Position numbers and translations under genes: made by a program. This document shows, piece after piece, positions 10,130 through 22,626 of a stretch of DNA of 54,459 bases. The notes under the pieces were generated by a model. It ran no database searches. It saw only the letters and a list, made by a program, of their open reading frames with translations, and was not told the origin of the DNA. The stretch is from assembly GCA_036897095.1 (NCBI GenBank), contig JAYMSP010000386.1, positions 1-54,459 of the forward strand, given 5' to 3'. This DNA is from Plantago elongata (lineage: Eukaryota; Streptophyta; Magnoliopsida; Lamiales; Plantaginaceae). Numbering within the stretch: the first letter of the stretch is position 1; the number at the start of each line of letters is the position of its first letter.

Positions 10130-10956
10130 TGTAGATCAATTACAATGTATTATTTTAAAAATTGAGCAGTGTCAATTTCGGAGTTAGGGTTCCTGAAACC
10201 CTCAACTGGTAGTTATCGAGAAGAAGTAGATACAAAATGTTGAATGGATGGGGAGTGGCCACGTTGCACAAAATTGTTGTTGTGGCGCCAAACTGTCCCG
10301 CAAAATGGATAAAAGGGTGGGAATCCAATTTTTACTTTGTCAAATTGTTCCTCTTCATTATCTTCATTTAAAAGTCGACACGTCTTGTATTGTCCTCGTA
10401 GATATTGTTGTGAAACTTTGTATTCTCATGATTTTAGGGGTGTTAATGTATTATGTAATCAAACAATTTTCATTCGAACGACAATAATTTGATTGCATTT
10501 AAAATCATACATTGGGACTACCTTGTACAAACATCAATATACTTTTTAAAATGCGCGCATTTGTACAAACATGGAATGACTTGCTAGTATGAAAATGGTA
10601 CCTAGCCTTAATTCTTGCTTAATTAGTGGACTTTGATACAATGCAAATCTTTTGTGTTTTTCAAAGATTCATGGGCACACTAGCCAAGTGGGGATTTGAA
10701 ATCTTTGGTATTAATGGATAGGTTTCATTAGATTAGATTGAGAGAGGAGCTTTGGGTATAGTGTGACTTTAAAAGTTACACATTGTTGTAGTGCAAGTGT
10801 AGTCAATTTGGACTTAACCAACCATCGTAAATTAGGTACTCGACATTAATAGGGCACATGTACTCAATGATCTATATATGGCAGTGTATTGAAAGTGAAC
10901 AATTTCTACACTTGCACACTATCTCATCTAATCTCTAAACAAGAACAAATCGAAAA
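10130..10956. other. Shared 5' region between the divergent GRF and SANT-like genes
   Basis: This 827-bp interval separates two divergently oriented starts. A TATA-like TATATAT sits at 10873-10879, 78 bases before the plus-strand ATG. No additional gene was recognised. Confidence 0.5.
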
Positions 10957-11752
10957 ATGGCTTCTCACTTCACAACATTGGATATCCAACGTGCTCAAGA
11001 CATGGTTTCCTACGACAAGAAGTATCCGAAGGAGCACGTTGAGCGCATGGTGATTTCACTAGAGAGAATTGCTCTAGACCATGAGATTCCGTGGACCTAT
11101 CCGAATGAGACACTCTTTGCATACGATATCATCATCACAGAGTTGTTTCGCAAGTTTGGGGTTGAATACCATTTTGATGACATGAATGCGATTGTGGAGA
11201 AGTTGCATGAAAGATATGAAGTGTTCATGAAGTTGCTGAATACTAATGGTCTGCAGTTTGATGTTGTGAAGAACAAGTTCCTCCAGACCGAGGACAAAGT
11301 GTGGGACAAGCTTATTTCGGTTTGCGGCTATCTCTTTTCTTTCTGATTGTAATTGCATCTCAATTTCTGATGATCAATTTCATAGCTGAATCTTAAACTC
11401 TGACTGCTAATTTCAGGATCAAAGATGCCTTTGGTACTTCCACCTAGGTGATCCAATGTTGAGTGATCTTCGTGTTATATTTGAAGGTCCTTCACTCGGT
11501 GTGTCTTCCGACTCCAATTTCTCGATGTGTTCGAACCCGAACGAGATCGCCTCAGTCAATGAGGATGAAGAGATTGATGCATACATGCGCTGCTTCGAGA
11601 TAGACCAGGCTGAAAATCACAAGTCCTTGAAATCTTTGAACTTTGGTTTCACTGTATTTTCAATACATGAAGAAACAAAACCAGGTTCCCATCTCATGAT
11701 TCTTTCCAATTGGGAATTCGAGAATCCCTTCTCTGAGGAAGGAAAGTTATAG
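10957..11752 (+). CDS. Myb/SANT-like domain protein
   Basis: Exon 1 is 10957-11319 and exon 2 is 11417-11752. They join in phase 0 across a GT..AG intron and give 232 residues. The N-terminal ~120 residues resemble the Myb/SANT-like domain of proteins related to the accessory protein of PIF/Harbinger transposons. The supporting pattern is a helical segment, then IVEKLHERYEVFMKLLNTNG, then FDVVKNKFLQTEDKVWDKLI. After the splice junction LWYFHLGDPMLSDLRVIF fits the short hydrophobic motif that usually follows this domain. The C-terminal half is acidic and Ser-rich with no recognised domain. Such proteins are usually nuclear, but no clear nuclear signal is seen. I am fairly sure the gene is real; the family call is moderate. 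Confidence 0.68.
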
Positions 11753-11772
11753 GTCAGCATTTAGTGGATTTT

Positions 11773-11991
11773 TCATTCGAGCAACTTTAGGGGAGAAAAC
11801 TGATACTTTTGAATAAAGAAATCAGGAGCAATTGGTTTTTTGAAGCTGCTGCATTCCTTAGAAGTAGAGCTAGACAAGTAAACCAGTTGCGACAAAGAAG
11901 AAGAAGAAGAAGAAACAAAACGAGAATTATCCCGAAACAAGTAGTAGCAGATACCACCACCACCTGATCTCCGTGAAAGTACAGTAGCCAT
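11773..11991 (-). CDS. Small Ser-rich hypothetical protein, possibly organelle-targeted
   Basis: A 72-codon ORF with a good ATG at 11991. The first 40 residues are rich in Arg and Ser with no acidic residues before the Asp of RDNSRF (MATVLSRRSGGGG..., then a run of six Ser encoded by a (GAA/TTC)n stretch). This is the style of a mitochondrial transit peptide. No known domain. The ATG follows ATGACAG, which could be a 3' splice site. Its 3' end faces the 3' end of the SANT-like gene only 20 bases away, so it could also be an antisense fluke. Confidence 0.35.
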   Translation of the reverse strand: MATVLSRRSGGGGICYYLFRDNSRFVSSSSSSLSQLVYLSSSTSKECSSFKKPIAPDFFIQKYQFSPLKLLE

Positions 11992-13270
11992 CTGTCATGA
12001 TCAATCAACCAAAACTTAGCTTCACTTCAAAACAACAGAAAAATAATCAAAACTTAGGTTGAATAAATGTGTTCACTTGCGAAGAACCCACGTCAAATCT
12101 TGGTTAGTGGCAGTGCTATGGCTTCACCACACCACTATCTTCAGAGTTCAGACAGTGAAGAAGAAAATGGGAAGAGGAATGGTTGTAAGCTGCTAGGTCT
12201 AGATTGCTCTTTCAAAATTCAAAAATAATATGTGTGTACTTATTATCTTTATATTTGGTAAAGAATGTATTATCGTTGTATTTAATAAATAATATTTTTT
12301 TAGTTGAAATTATGACTTGTTTCAATTTTATTAAAATAGATGGGGGGAGAAATATTGATTATCATTGTTATTTTAATCATGATGATATATTTTTGTTGAG
12401 GTTTAATTAGATGATGAGGAAGATATAGTTTATCTTGATGATAGTATTCGATAAATTTGAGAACTTGGTTCTTTAGAGGAGTCAAATTAATTTGGGAAGA
12501 GCTACTGCATATTCTATTAATTTAGGAATTAGACTTTTAAGATGCTATGCCGTAGCTTCTACGTCAGGAAAACATAAATTTGACAGAAATTTATATATTA
12601 TGGTGAGTTATCAAACCTGGATAACAAAGAGAGGTCATAAAATTGGTCAAATTGTGAATTATATAACAATTGGGTAATATGCCATAATAAAATATATAAA
12701 TTGATTCGTGACAAATTAAAGTACCTAAATTAACAATCCGTCTCAATAAGGTACTAAAAAAAGTTTTTTCCCCGACTTAACCCAACTCTAACTCGATCGA
12801 GTAGACTGACTAGCCAACCAGAGTCATTGGGAATGTCGACGTATTTGGGCCAATTTATTTCTCAGTGTCATTTTCATTTCAGTTCATGTTCTTTATTTTT
12901 GCCTTCCCGCTCAGCAAACAGAGTATACTGTGGTCGGAGCTAAACAGCAAGTCTCATTTCATTTTGGTAACTTATTTCTCTTCTTCCTTCCAATTTCTTT
13001 GCTTCTCCCGTTGCTTTTAATCTCCGTTCGGACTTTTCGAGGACCAATTTTATGGTGCAATTCCAGTGTTTTTTCTGCTTCAACATCTATTTATATCCAA
13101 CTGTTCGTTAAAATTAAGAATGGCATAGCTCAATTCGGTGGGAAAAGAAGATGAAACACTTAACATTCGACGAAACCTTAACATTTTTCTTGTAAATGAA
13201 ATGGAAATCAGAAACCATTTAATTAAACTCAATTGCTAGTTGAACTGAGAAGGTGAAGTTCTTGAAAAGA
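11992..13270. other. Spacer
   Basis: No supported gene. The 12200-12480 stretch is strongly AT-rich. ORFs of about 60 codons at 12492 and 12930 have no recognisable similarity. Confidence 0.4.
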
Positions 13271-13276
13271 TCTAGC

Positions 13277-13285
13277 TATATATAA
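13277..13285 (+). promoter_or_regulatory. Probable TATA box of the F-box gene
   Basis: TATATATAA is followed some 60 bases later by a plausible 5' splice donor (CAAGGTAGG near 13344). A TTTTAG/G acceptor lies at about 14119, right before the start codon, so the gene probably has a ~770-bp 5' UTR intron. Confidence 0.4.
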
Positions 13286-14127
13286 ATTCAATCATTCCCT
13301 TTTTAGCTAACTCAAGTTTCAAGCTGTATTAGAATCTGATCAAGGTAGGATTTTGTTTCAGAAACATTCTATTTTCTATAGTGCATTGCCTAATTCATTG
13401 ACAAAGTTGGTGTGCAGCTAGAATGCTTTAATTTTTATTATGTTTCGAGTTCGAGTCTCCAAATTGGAGTATTAATTGTTCTCTGATGTGCCTGTTTTAA
13501 ATGATGCCAAGATTGATCTCAATAGTTGATAGAGTAATCGTTGTTTCTTCTAGCATATGCAAATACATAAGCAAGTATACCGGTCTTGTGCAGTTAAGAA
13601 CTGGCATTGCCTATTCTAGAATGCGGAAGTCAGCAATCAAATTGCAAATTTTGAAGTAATAGGCTTATTTCATAGTTGAATGCAAAAAGCTATTGCTACA
13701 CTTCTTAAGAATACCAATGTGGAAAACTTACCAGTTCAGTTAGTATTCACAAGCAAAGCGTTTGAAGGAGAATCTATTTCCAAGTATGATTCACCGATAT
13801 TATGAAAATATTGAATTGCCAGGTGCTTTTAAGAATAAGAAATTGTAGTTCCAGGGTTTTGGGATAAACACGATATATACAAAGTTCCTAAACTTGACAC
13901 GCAAAGAATGAAGTACATTAAATGATCACATATTGCTCTACGAATGCTCATAACATGCGTTGAGGCTATCGCAAACTTCAGAGAACCATTCATAACCCCA
14001 AAAGTTCAATAAACATGATTTCCAAGTGTAGAACATTTCATTTCTGGTTCCTGCTTTGTTGTATACTGCAAAAATATGAGTCTTGATTTGTCTCATGCTT
14101 GCATTTGTAAAACTTTAGGTTGATTTG

Positions 14128-15782
14128 ATGGTTCAAGTGGCGAAATCTCAAATGGAGTGTCTTGAAGATCGCTTGAGCAAGCTACCAGAGGATATTATAG
14201 CTAATGTTCTATCACGTTTGCCTACAACTGATGCAGTGGCGACGTGTGTGCTATCAAAAGATTGGATACAGAAATGGACCTGTATCTATAATGTTGATAT
14301 CAATGATGACAAGCTGGAGCAGAAATGCGATAAGATTGCGTGTTTTCTTAAATTTCTGAGAAAAACACTCCTTAATTTGCACAATCCTCACAGGATCTAC
14401 TTGGATCTTTCGGTATCACAATTGAGGATCTTTAATATGGGGACACATTTTTTAGATCTGTCGAATGACACCAGTATTGATGATTTTGTCTTGCACGACA
14501 GCCTTTTGGATACCGGTTCATTGAAAAACTTGAGCCTTCTGTTTCTCACTTGGAAAATGCCTGCTGAGAATCACTTTCCCAACCTTACAATCTTAAAGCT
14601 TCAAAATGTTAGTGTATCCAACAAGAATTCTAATACCAGAACTTTGCTCTTCACTTTCCCAGCTGCAAAAGAAATCTCACTGCGAAATTGTAAATGGTCT
14701 GCGACTAAAGTGGAAATCCATGCTCCTGTGCTCAATAGGTTCATGTCCTCTGTCATTAAACCATGTCGTTTAGACTACACCATTGATGTTCATGGTGCCA
14801 ACATTGAAAAGTTCAGTTCTCGTGATCTTCTGGAAAACTTTAGTCTAACTGAATCAACAGTTGTTTCTGCCACTCTTGAAAATACTGCATATTTCAATTA
14901 TTGGGGGAGAAACTTGTTGGATAGTGGACTGCGTATAAGAAATCTGTTGAAAGAATTTTCATCATCGATAGAGGATTTGACAATATCATTTTTCCTGGCC
15001 CAGGTTAGTAATATGCTCACTTTAATCCAGTTATATTGTAGGTAATTAGTTTTGTTTTTAAATTATCTTACACTGTACTATTAACCTCACTGTTTCCATT
15101 CGAAGATTGCGAAACAATATTGACATCTTCATTATTTAATGCACTTCTTTTGTGTGTTGTGTTTCCAATCAAGATTGCGAAACAATATTAACATCTTCAT
15201 TCTTTAATGCACTTCTTTTGCGCGTTTGTGTTTCTGAAGGCTATTCTGGAAGCACGGGAAGGAATTCCTCTTTCAGTTTGCCAGAATCTAAGAAGACTTG
15301 TTTTGTGCGCTGATCCTTGTAATCATGGTGGTAACACACAAGAGCTATTTGAGCTTCTTCATGCCACCCCATCTATACAAATTATAGTCATAAATATGGT
15401 AAAACACGTTCACTCTAAAGTTCTAAGATTTTCTTCCATATTAGTGGCTTGGCAATAATGTAGTATAATCTTTAAGCTTATGACAATTTGCCCCTTCTTT
15501 TATCAGGAAGAGTGGTCTTTCTATGACTATGATGCTGTGGAGTCTGTACCATTATGCATTATGTCTACCCTGGAGGAAGTAGAGTTTCGTATCGGTTCAT
15601 GGGATCATTTGCCTGAGGGGTTGGCTCTAGCAAAGTTTCTGTTGGAAACTAGTGCACAGCTGAAGAGTCTTCGATACCTGATAGGTGGTGCTCAACGGGC
15701 AGATGATATTATGGAGGAGTTATCCTCATTCTCTAGAGCATCCTCTAATGTAGTTCTATCAGTTTACGAAGAATGGACATAA
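14128..15782 (+). CDS. F-box/FBD/LRR-type protein
   Basis: Three exons, 14128-15003, 15240-15398 and 15507-15782, all join in phase 0 and give 436 residues. The F-box is at about residues 14-55 (DRLSKLPEDIIANVLSRLP, CVLSKDW). Irregular leucine-rich repeats fill the middle (FPNLTILKLQNVSV, AKEISLRNCKW). The C-terminus has the FBD signature (LEEVEFRIGSWDH, AKFLLETSAQLKSLRYLI). F-box proteins bring substrates to SCF ubiquitin ligases through SKP1; FBD-class members form a large, fast-evolving plant family and the substrate is unknown. The ATG at 14128 follows a probable 3' splice site, and another in-frame ATG lies at 14149. The second intron ends inside a 68-bp tandem duplication (see findings). 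The frame is open throughout, so the gene appears intact. Confidence 0.9.
15104..15239 (+). repeat. 68-bp tandem duplication at an intron 3' end
   Basis: Unit 1 begins at 15104 and unit 2 at 15172, both opening AGATTGCGAAACAATATT and sharing ATGCACTTCTTTTG. The second copy contributes the polypyrimidine tract and the real acceptor. The first copy carries a near-identical decoy. Confidence 0.85.
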
Positions 15783-18700
15783 ATGGGAAGAGGTCATGTT
15801 AACCTTGCTGGGATCTGATAGTTATCTATTTACAATACATCATGAATTATTTGCATATTGATGATATTAGCTGTCTAGGTCTTGAACTGTCGTTTGATGA
15901 TTTTAAATGTTAAATGTTTGAACAAGTTTGGATGGAACAAGTTATAATACAATGTCTATGATGTCAATTCGGTTTTAAATTAAATACTAATCATTTGAAT
16001 TTCAATTAAATGTTAACTTTTGACTCGTTATAATATTATATTAATATATTGAGTCTTTCTTTATAATATTTGACGTTAAACATCATTATTTTTTTTAAGA
16101 TTTTATGTTAAAGAATCTTAACATCAATTAACCCTCTACTTCGAGTACAAGTGAACTCAAAAACAATTTGTTTGATTGTAAAGTAATAATATTCTCATTT
16201 GAAACATGTGGTGAAATAATGTTCTCAAACTTATAGTTTCAATAAACTCCAAAAATAATACCCAAGTTGAAATATAAGAGTGAGTGAGAAGAAATTTAGG
16301 CATTTCTCTATGTCTCTTCAGTTTGGGAACCATGTTGTCATATCTCAAATGTCAGATCACATGAATGAAAGGAGCTACACTTGTTTTGGTCGCAACATTA
16401 GCAAGATCTAAATCGCATCAACCCTCAATATTCCGCATATACTCCCCATACAATCTCACTCCATGTTTATTATATCCATCTCCCCACTCAAATTAAATAT
16501 TTTATAAAAAAAAAAATTTCAATTGAAAAAGATCACTCAAATTTTATACCAAGCAGTCCCTTAAATATTTGAAATTTCTAATAAGAGTCTAGAAAGAAAG
16601 CCAATTATGTAAAAAACAATTCAGTTGTATAATACATTTTATAAATAAATAAAAATTAATAATATACAAACAAAACTGCATAATTAATATATAATATTGC
16701 AGTATTTGCAGGATCTATTACTATTATAAAAGGGAAGAGGATCAAGTGGTTAGCAGATCAACTTTTATTTTTTCTGTTTCATCCTTCATCATAACTATTT
16801 TTTTCATTGCAGTATTTCATATAATTTAATCTTATTAAAAATTATACAAATAATTGATAATTCTATTATAATATAAAATTATTATTAATCCAATATTTTT
16901 TCAACAATATTAATGAGTTGAAAGTCCGCATGCAAGTATCACGTACCAATTTTTTAGTTCTCATAAAAGTTTGGAATTTTATAAATTTTTGTGTACATAT
17001 TTTTATTACAATTCAACTGTATGAAAAGTAGGTTAATTTTTGGTGTTGGAGGAAAAGTTCAACAAGATTGAGACATGCTCCCATATTAGAAGTTCCGTTT
17101 TTCATTTTTCACTACTCCGGTTTGAAAGTTTTATTTTATTAAATAGAAAATTTATCTCCTACTTTATATATTATTTATCATATTTTATTCACTATTTCTC
17201 CTACTTTATCCAATCACATTCATAATTTATTAACTTCTTTTCACTTTATTACTTTTTCTTAAAATTTTACCAGGTCTAGTCTTACTTTCGACGGAGAAGT
17301 ATATCTTATACCAAATACATGAACAGAACCACATGTCTTGTAGTCGTATCGAATCCAACAATTAAAGAAATAAAGTACTAATTGATTTCTTTCTTTAAGG
17401 CATGTACAATTATATGACAAATTAAATGATTTAAGAGAATTACTATGCATATGAATGAAAACATATTGTTAAGGAATTTTACATTAAGAACTTCAGTGTT
17501 TGACAATGATTTAAAGTGGTTGACAAAGAGATATATCATTTCGTACACTTTTGTAAATTTGGATAATATTTTTAATGAATTCAAGTCTTTTACCACTTGA
17601 ACCTTGTCCGTTGGCATTCAAATTCATATATTCGATGAAATGATAGGATATTTCAATCCGAGTGGTTTTGGTGTTTTGGAGGTTACTAAGGAACTGATTG
17701 ATATAGAATATGAATGTGCATTTGGATGGATTTTAGTGAAATTATATTTGGAATAAAGTTGAAATGGGATATTTAAAGTATATTTTAAACCAAATCAATA
17801 TTCATCGAGTCAAATAGATCGATTATAATTATTTCTCAAACATCCCCCAATTTATTTGTAAGTTGTATGAGTAGCTTTCATGAAGTAACATATGATTCCA
17901 CAAACTATTGTAATAATAATGTAGAAATGATAATGGAAAGAAACATGACACATTAGATCCTATTGGATGACCAACGACCATGACTAGAATATACGCTAAA
18001 ATAGTGACACGCAGTATAATATACTAGTCACATCACTATTTGAGAAGATCTAGGAAACTGGTTTCTGTCAACGACAGCATATTCAAAAGTTAAAAAAACT
18101 AAGGTAAGTGTGATTATTAATCAAATTATTGACTCTACCAGCTAATCCCATTTTATAACACTATACACTTCTTTGATTCTTTCTTCATGTTCTATGTCTG
18201 TACAGGTGTCCTGCTACATTATTCTAAACATGATGCCTAGTATATTAATCACTAGCTAACAATTGCAAAACGAGAAACACTGAGGACCGATTGAATTAGA
18301 ACTTGAGTGGTCTTTTTTAATTAAAATTAAATTTTTTGTATATATAATATTCGATTTGAGTAGGGAAATGGCCGCTCCAACAGTATGCCGACTAATAACT
18401 CATTCAAGTTTCCAAGCGAAATCATGTATAGTAATTCCGCTCCAACAATAATGCAAGAGCTAACGTTAAATGTAGGAGCACTTTTTATGGGAAATGTAAA
18501 ATTTTTAGAAAAACCATCCTAATTTATCTCCTTAGTTATTTTTGAGATTCCAATATATATTGATCAAACCTCAGATCTCCTACTTTAAGTACAAAGATGA
18601 CAATTTAAATAGATAAAATATTAAGAGCACTAATTGTAGAAATCTCAAAAAATTACCTATATTTAAATTTGAGGTAAAATAAGTAATAAAATGCTCATAT

Positions 18701-21213
18701 GTTAAAATTTTAGGAATCTTAAAATGTTATGATTCACAAAACTTTAATCTTATACTCGAAAACTTTCTAAAATATTGCTCAAAGATAGGAAGCTCGTATA
18801 AGTTTTTGAAGAGTAAATTATATGTGCTTAGATATCAATTTGATACTTTTATACATAAAATAGGAGTTCTACAATTTCGTAAGGAGGATAACTATAAAAG
18901 AAAAGATGAGTTAATATGCGTTTTTGGGAGAAAATTTTATAACTACTGCTTAACTAGTGATGTAATGATCTTATTTTCTCTCGCCTACTTCATTGAAATC
19001 TAATCTAATCCATAACAAAATTGTAACTAGGAATATTGCATTCGAAATTTTGCACACAAAATGATGATCACGGTATGGGCATAATTAGTTGAATTTATGA
19101 TGCGGAAAATAATTCAGCAGTATGGGAGTGGCGCGGGATTATTTGACCACATGATTAAAAGTTTGTTAGTAGTAGATAAGATTTTATATTTTTTAATCAT
19201 AAAGTTTGAGGAGAAACAATTTTTAACTAATTAATTTAAAAACAGTTTCATTTTATAATTTATCATTAAATATGTATTTTTTACGAATCTTCTTGCGGAT
19301 CCGGATCAGTATCGTTTTTTCACGAATTCTCTTGCAGATTAACTCGCAGTTTAATATCATAGAGTTTTAAGTTGAGATCATATGATTTAGTCTGAAATCA
19401 TAGTATTTTTCTGTTGACATTTGTTTTAAAAGTGATGCATTCAAATTGTATGAAAATAAGAAGGTTGATGAAGACAATGCCTTTTTTTTGGTATTTTGAA
19501 TAATCTTGAACAAAATGCTGACCTTTTCTTATTAAGAGTTTGTTGTAAGTGTACAAACTTTTTATTAATTGTTAAAAATATATAATATATGCTTCTCTTT
19601 TTATGATTATAAATGTTTTTCTGAGATCATAAAGTTTCATTTTGAAATCACAGTGTTTTCATTTTGAAATCATAGTAATTTATGAAAATAACATAATAAC
19701 TTGAAATAAAAATATAGACTTTTAGTAGTCTAATATCATAGTGCATATAATAGAGAATATAATTATTATGATTTCAATCATAGTCAATATAATAAAAAAT
19801 ATAGTCATTATAAGAGAGAACATAACAATTATAATTGAAATCATAACCATTTTAACTGAAATCATAATCATTATAACAGAGAATATAGATAGTCATCCAC
19901 ACGTCGTTTTCTTTTGTTTCTGGTGCATTCATCTTCTTCTAGTTACAACTTGGGATCGAATACACTGCCAAATCCTTATTACAATCACCTTATGAATGAA
20001 TAAACAACAACAACATTACTTCGCAATCATTTCATATAAAACGTAATAGATATTGATGAGAGCATAAGATATATATGTGAGAAGATAGTGCATATACGTA
20101 AGGACATAGAAAATAAAGTAAAAACTAAATTCAAAATAATATGTCGAAAAACAGAGCACAAAACGACTGTCAGATTTTGAATAAAAACATATCTAATATT
20201 GTTGAGAACATAGACAATATTATCGAGAACATAGCACATATTGCTATAAACATATAAACGTTTTTTTTTCATATCTCAATTGATATATAAGGTCGGATTT
20301 TGAATAAAAACACTATGTGATCCTTATACAAGTATGATTACACCTCGTAAATACATAAACAATAACATCAATGAGTTACCATCAAAACACGAAATATAGA
20401 TGAATAAATCTAGATCTACAAATTTTCAAACTTAACTTTTCAGATCTACATGGATTTGACCTATTTTGTCATTCGAAACATGAAAAAAAAAATAACGAAA
20501 AGTGTTTGAAATCAGAGATTATCTTCATTTTCGATCATTTTTGTTGCATAATATAACAATGTATGTATGTAGTTGTCGATTCTTTGGTCGGAAAATAGTT
20601 TGATCGGTTGTTTATTCTATATGTTGCTTGCCCTTGGTTGCAAAAGAGAATTTTAGAGAGAGAGAAAGTTTGAGTTGAAGGTTTTTTAGCAGTGATAATG
20701 ATGTAAACGGGTTATATCATTATGTATATGGATTCATTTTGTATATTCAAGTTGGTGGCTATTGGATGTCTGGTTTTTGGCAACTTGTTTTTATTTGGGG
20801 TTAATTTGTAATATTAAAAATTTATATTCCTATACTTCTATTTAAGAGTTGTTTTTTTAGCAAACTCAGCTTTATTTTTATATGTTAATGGATTCAATTT
20901 ATAAATGTATTGCTTTTTCTATATGGTTTATTATTTTCTAAGTTGTTTGAAATCGAAGAAATCAATGTTTGATATAATAATCACTTTTGAATTGTTGGAT
21001 GAGTAATGTCCAAGTCTAGCGATTTCACAAAACTCAAATTGAACCCAAACCGTCCAATCATTGTTGATACCACTTCCTAATTCAATAATTTGTGCATAAG
21101 ATAACTAGATAAGGGTCGCTATATAATCCTTTATACTAAAATTCTCTATTGACACGTAAAGGAACAAAAATAATTTATTTATTAATCCACGAGAGTTTAA
21201 TCGATCTTAAATA
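15783..21213. other. Long AT-rich intergenic region
   Basis: No gene recognised. It includes the dispersed repeat copy at 16476-16563 and a possible degenerate Stowaway-like block at about 17070-17310 rich in CTCCTACTTTAT motifs. At 19360-20270 is a long tract of degenerate short repeats of the type TGAAATCATAGT and ATAATCATTATAA. Any ORFs in the tract, for instance the Ile-rich one at 19741-19995, are by-products of the repeats. Confidence 0.5.
16476..16563. repeat. Dispersed AT-rich repeat, second copy
   Basis: Related in the same orientation to 2968-3053. Confidence 0.55.
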
Positions 21214-22304
21214 CTCCCTCCGTCTCATTAATAATGAACAATTTGGTTTTACACAATTTTTAAGAAAAATACGTAATATGTGGTTAAGAATGAGTTTGAG
21301 ATAAAAAAATACATGTGGACGTAATAATATTTGGTTAAAAATGAATTGTATTGTCGATGTTATTTTTATAAATAAAAAAGAAATAATTTTATAATACACT
21401 ACAACTTTTTGGCTCACTTTAATTTTACACCGGTACATTTTTTTTAGCTGCACTAAAACGTTAGAAAAAAATGTTCATTAACACAAAGGTTGGATGTTGT
21501 CCAAAACATTCGTTAGTGATGGTAAAAAAACTCATTTCCACAGGTTTTCTCTTCATGACTTATATGATTTTCCCTTCTATTCACTAGATTCCCCTCCATG
21601 TCTTATATGATTTTCTCTTTTATTCACTCGATTCCCCTCCATGCATTATATGATTTTTCCTTCTATTCACTCGATTTCCTTCCATTTATTGTAGACTTAA
21701 TAAAATCCCCCAATTCTCAATTTCTTTCATTTTTGTCCAATTCCAACATTTGGGCTTACGGATGATCAAATTCCTACAATTTACCAATGTAAAGTTCCAA
21801 GTGTTCAAATCACATCTTGGACGGACGGACATCGCGGTCAGAGGTTCGAGAGATGTTGTTTCTTTGGTGTATATGTCTTAATTGTTCATAGAGCCTCAGT
21901 TTTGGTGAGTTATTTTCGTAGTGTAATTTGTCAATTTTCTAATGAAATGTGCATTCTCATATGGTTATTACAATGTCAAATTTTATGTTGTTATGATTAA
22001 AAGAAGAATTTCAATATTGGTACTTGAAACTGCAAATTTGTACATAAAGTGTCATTCGACACACCAACCTTTTAAATTTTTTTCAATATACACCAGAAAC
22101 TATTTAAAATGAAGAATTCGCTACCTAAATCTTTACTAAAATACCATTTTCCAATAACGACCAAGCTAACACCGTCACTTGATATGCTGACTAATGTTTT
22201 AGTGCAGACTCAAAAAAATATCTCGATGTAAAATTAAAGTGACTTAAAAAATTTTAATGATATGTAATAAAATGAATTATTTTAATGGTACCGGACCGAG
22301 GGAG
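21214..22304. mobile_element. Foldback-like element with Stowaway-type termini
   Basis: The left end reads CTCCCTCCGTC after TA; the right end, reverse-complemented, reads CTCCCTCGGTC and is followed by TA. TA plus CTCCCTCCGTC is the classic terminus of Stowaway (Tc1/mariner) MITEs. Internally, 21358-21455 and 22195-22285 are inverted copies of each other (shared CACTTTAATTTTACA and GCACTAAAAC). Both ends therefore carry the same arm facing inward. At 1091 bp it is much larger than an ordinary Stowaway MITE. It also contains a 43-bp triple tandem repeat. No transposase is seen, so it is non-autonomous. Confidence 0.6.
21557..21685. repeat. Three 43-bp tandem repeats
   Basis: Units 21557-21599, 21600-21642 and 21643-21685 are exactly equal in length and share TTATATGATTTT...TATTCACT.GATT.CC.TCCAT. 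The exact spacing with few substitutions points to recent tandem duplication. Confidence 0.9.
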
Positions 22305-22626
22305 TAATGAAAAGGGCAAAGTTTGATAAAAGTCCAAAGTGTTTCTGTCTGTTATGTAAAGTTGACAGTTGAAATTCCTTTCAATAAACACATTAAGCTG
22401 CGTATCACCTGTAACAGTAGGCAGTGTTATTAGCAGAAGGAAAGAAATAAATGAAACAAAGAAGAAAGCAATTCCTTCCTTTCCTTTCCTTTCTTAAACT
22501 CTCATAAAAATAAATAATGATATTCTGAGAATCTCCACACAGTTCCAGAAACATCTAATATCATCTACTACTAGTCTACCATAGAGAGAGAAGAGTAGAA
22601 GTGAGCTCGTGATCATCATCGTATTG

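Noticed and set aside
19741..19995. Ile-rich ORF resembling a membrane protein
   Set aside because: It is generated by the ATAATCATTATAA-type repeat tract; composition, not homology, explains it.
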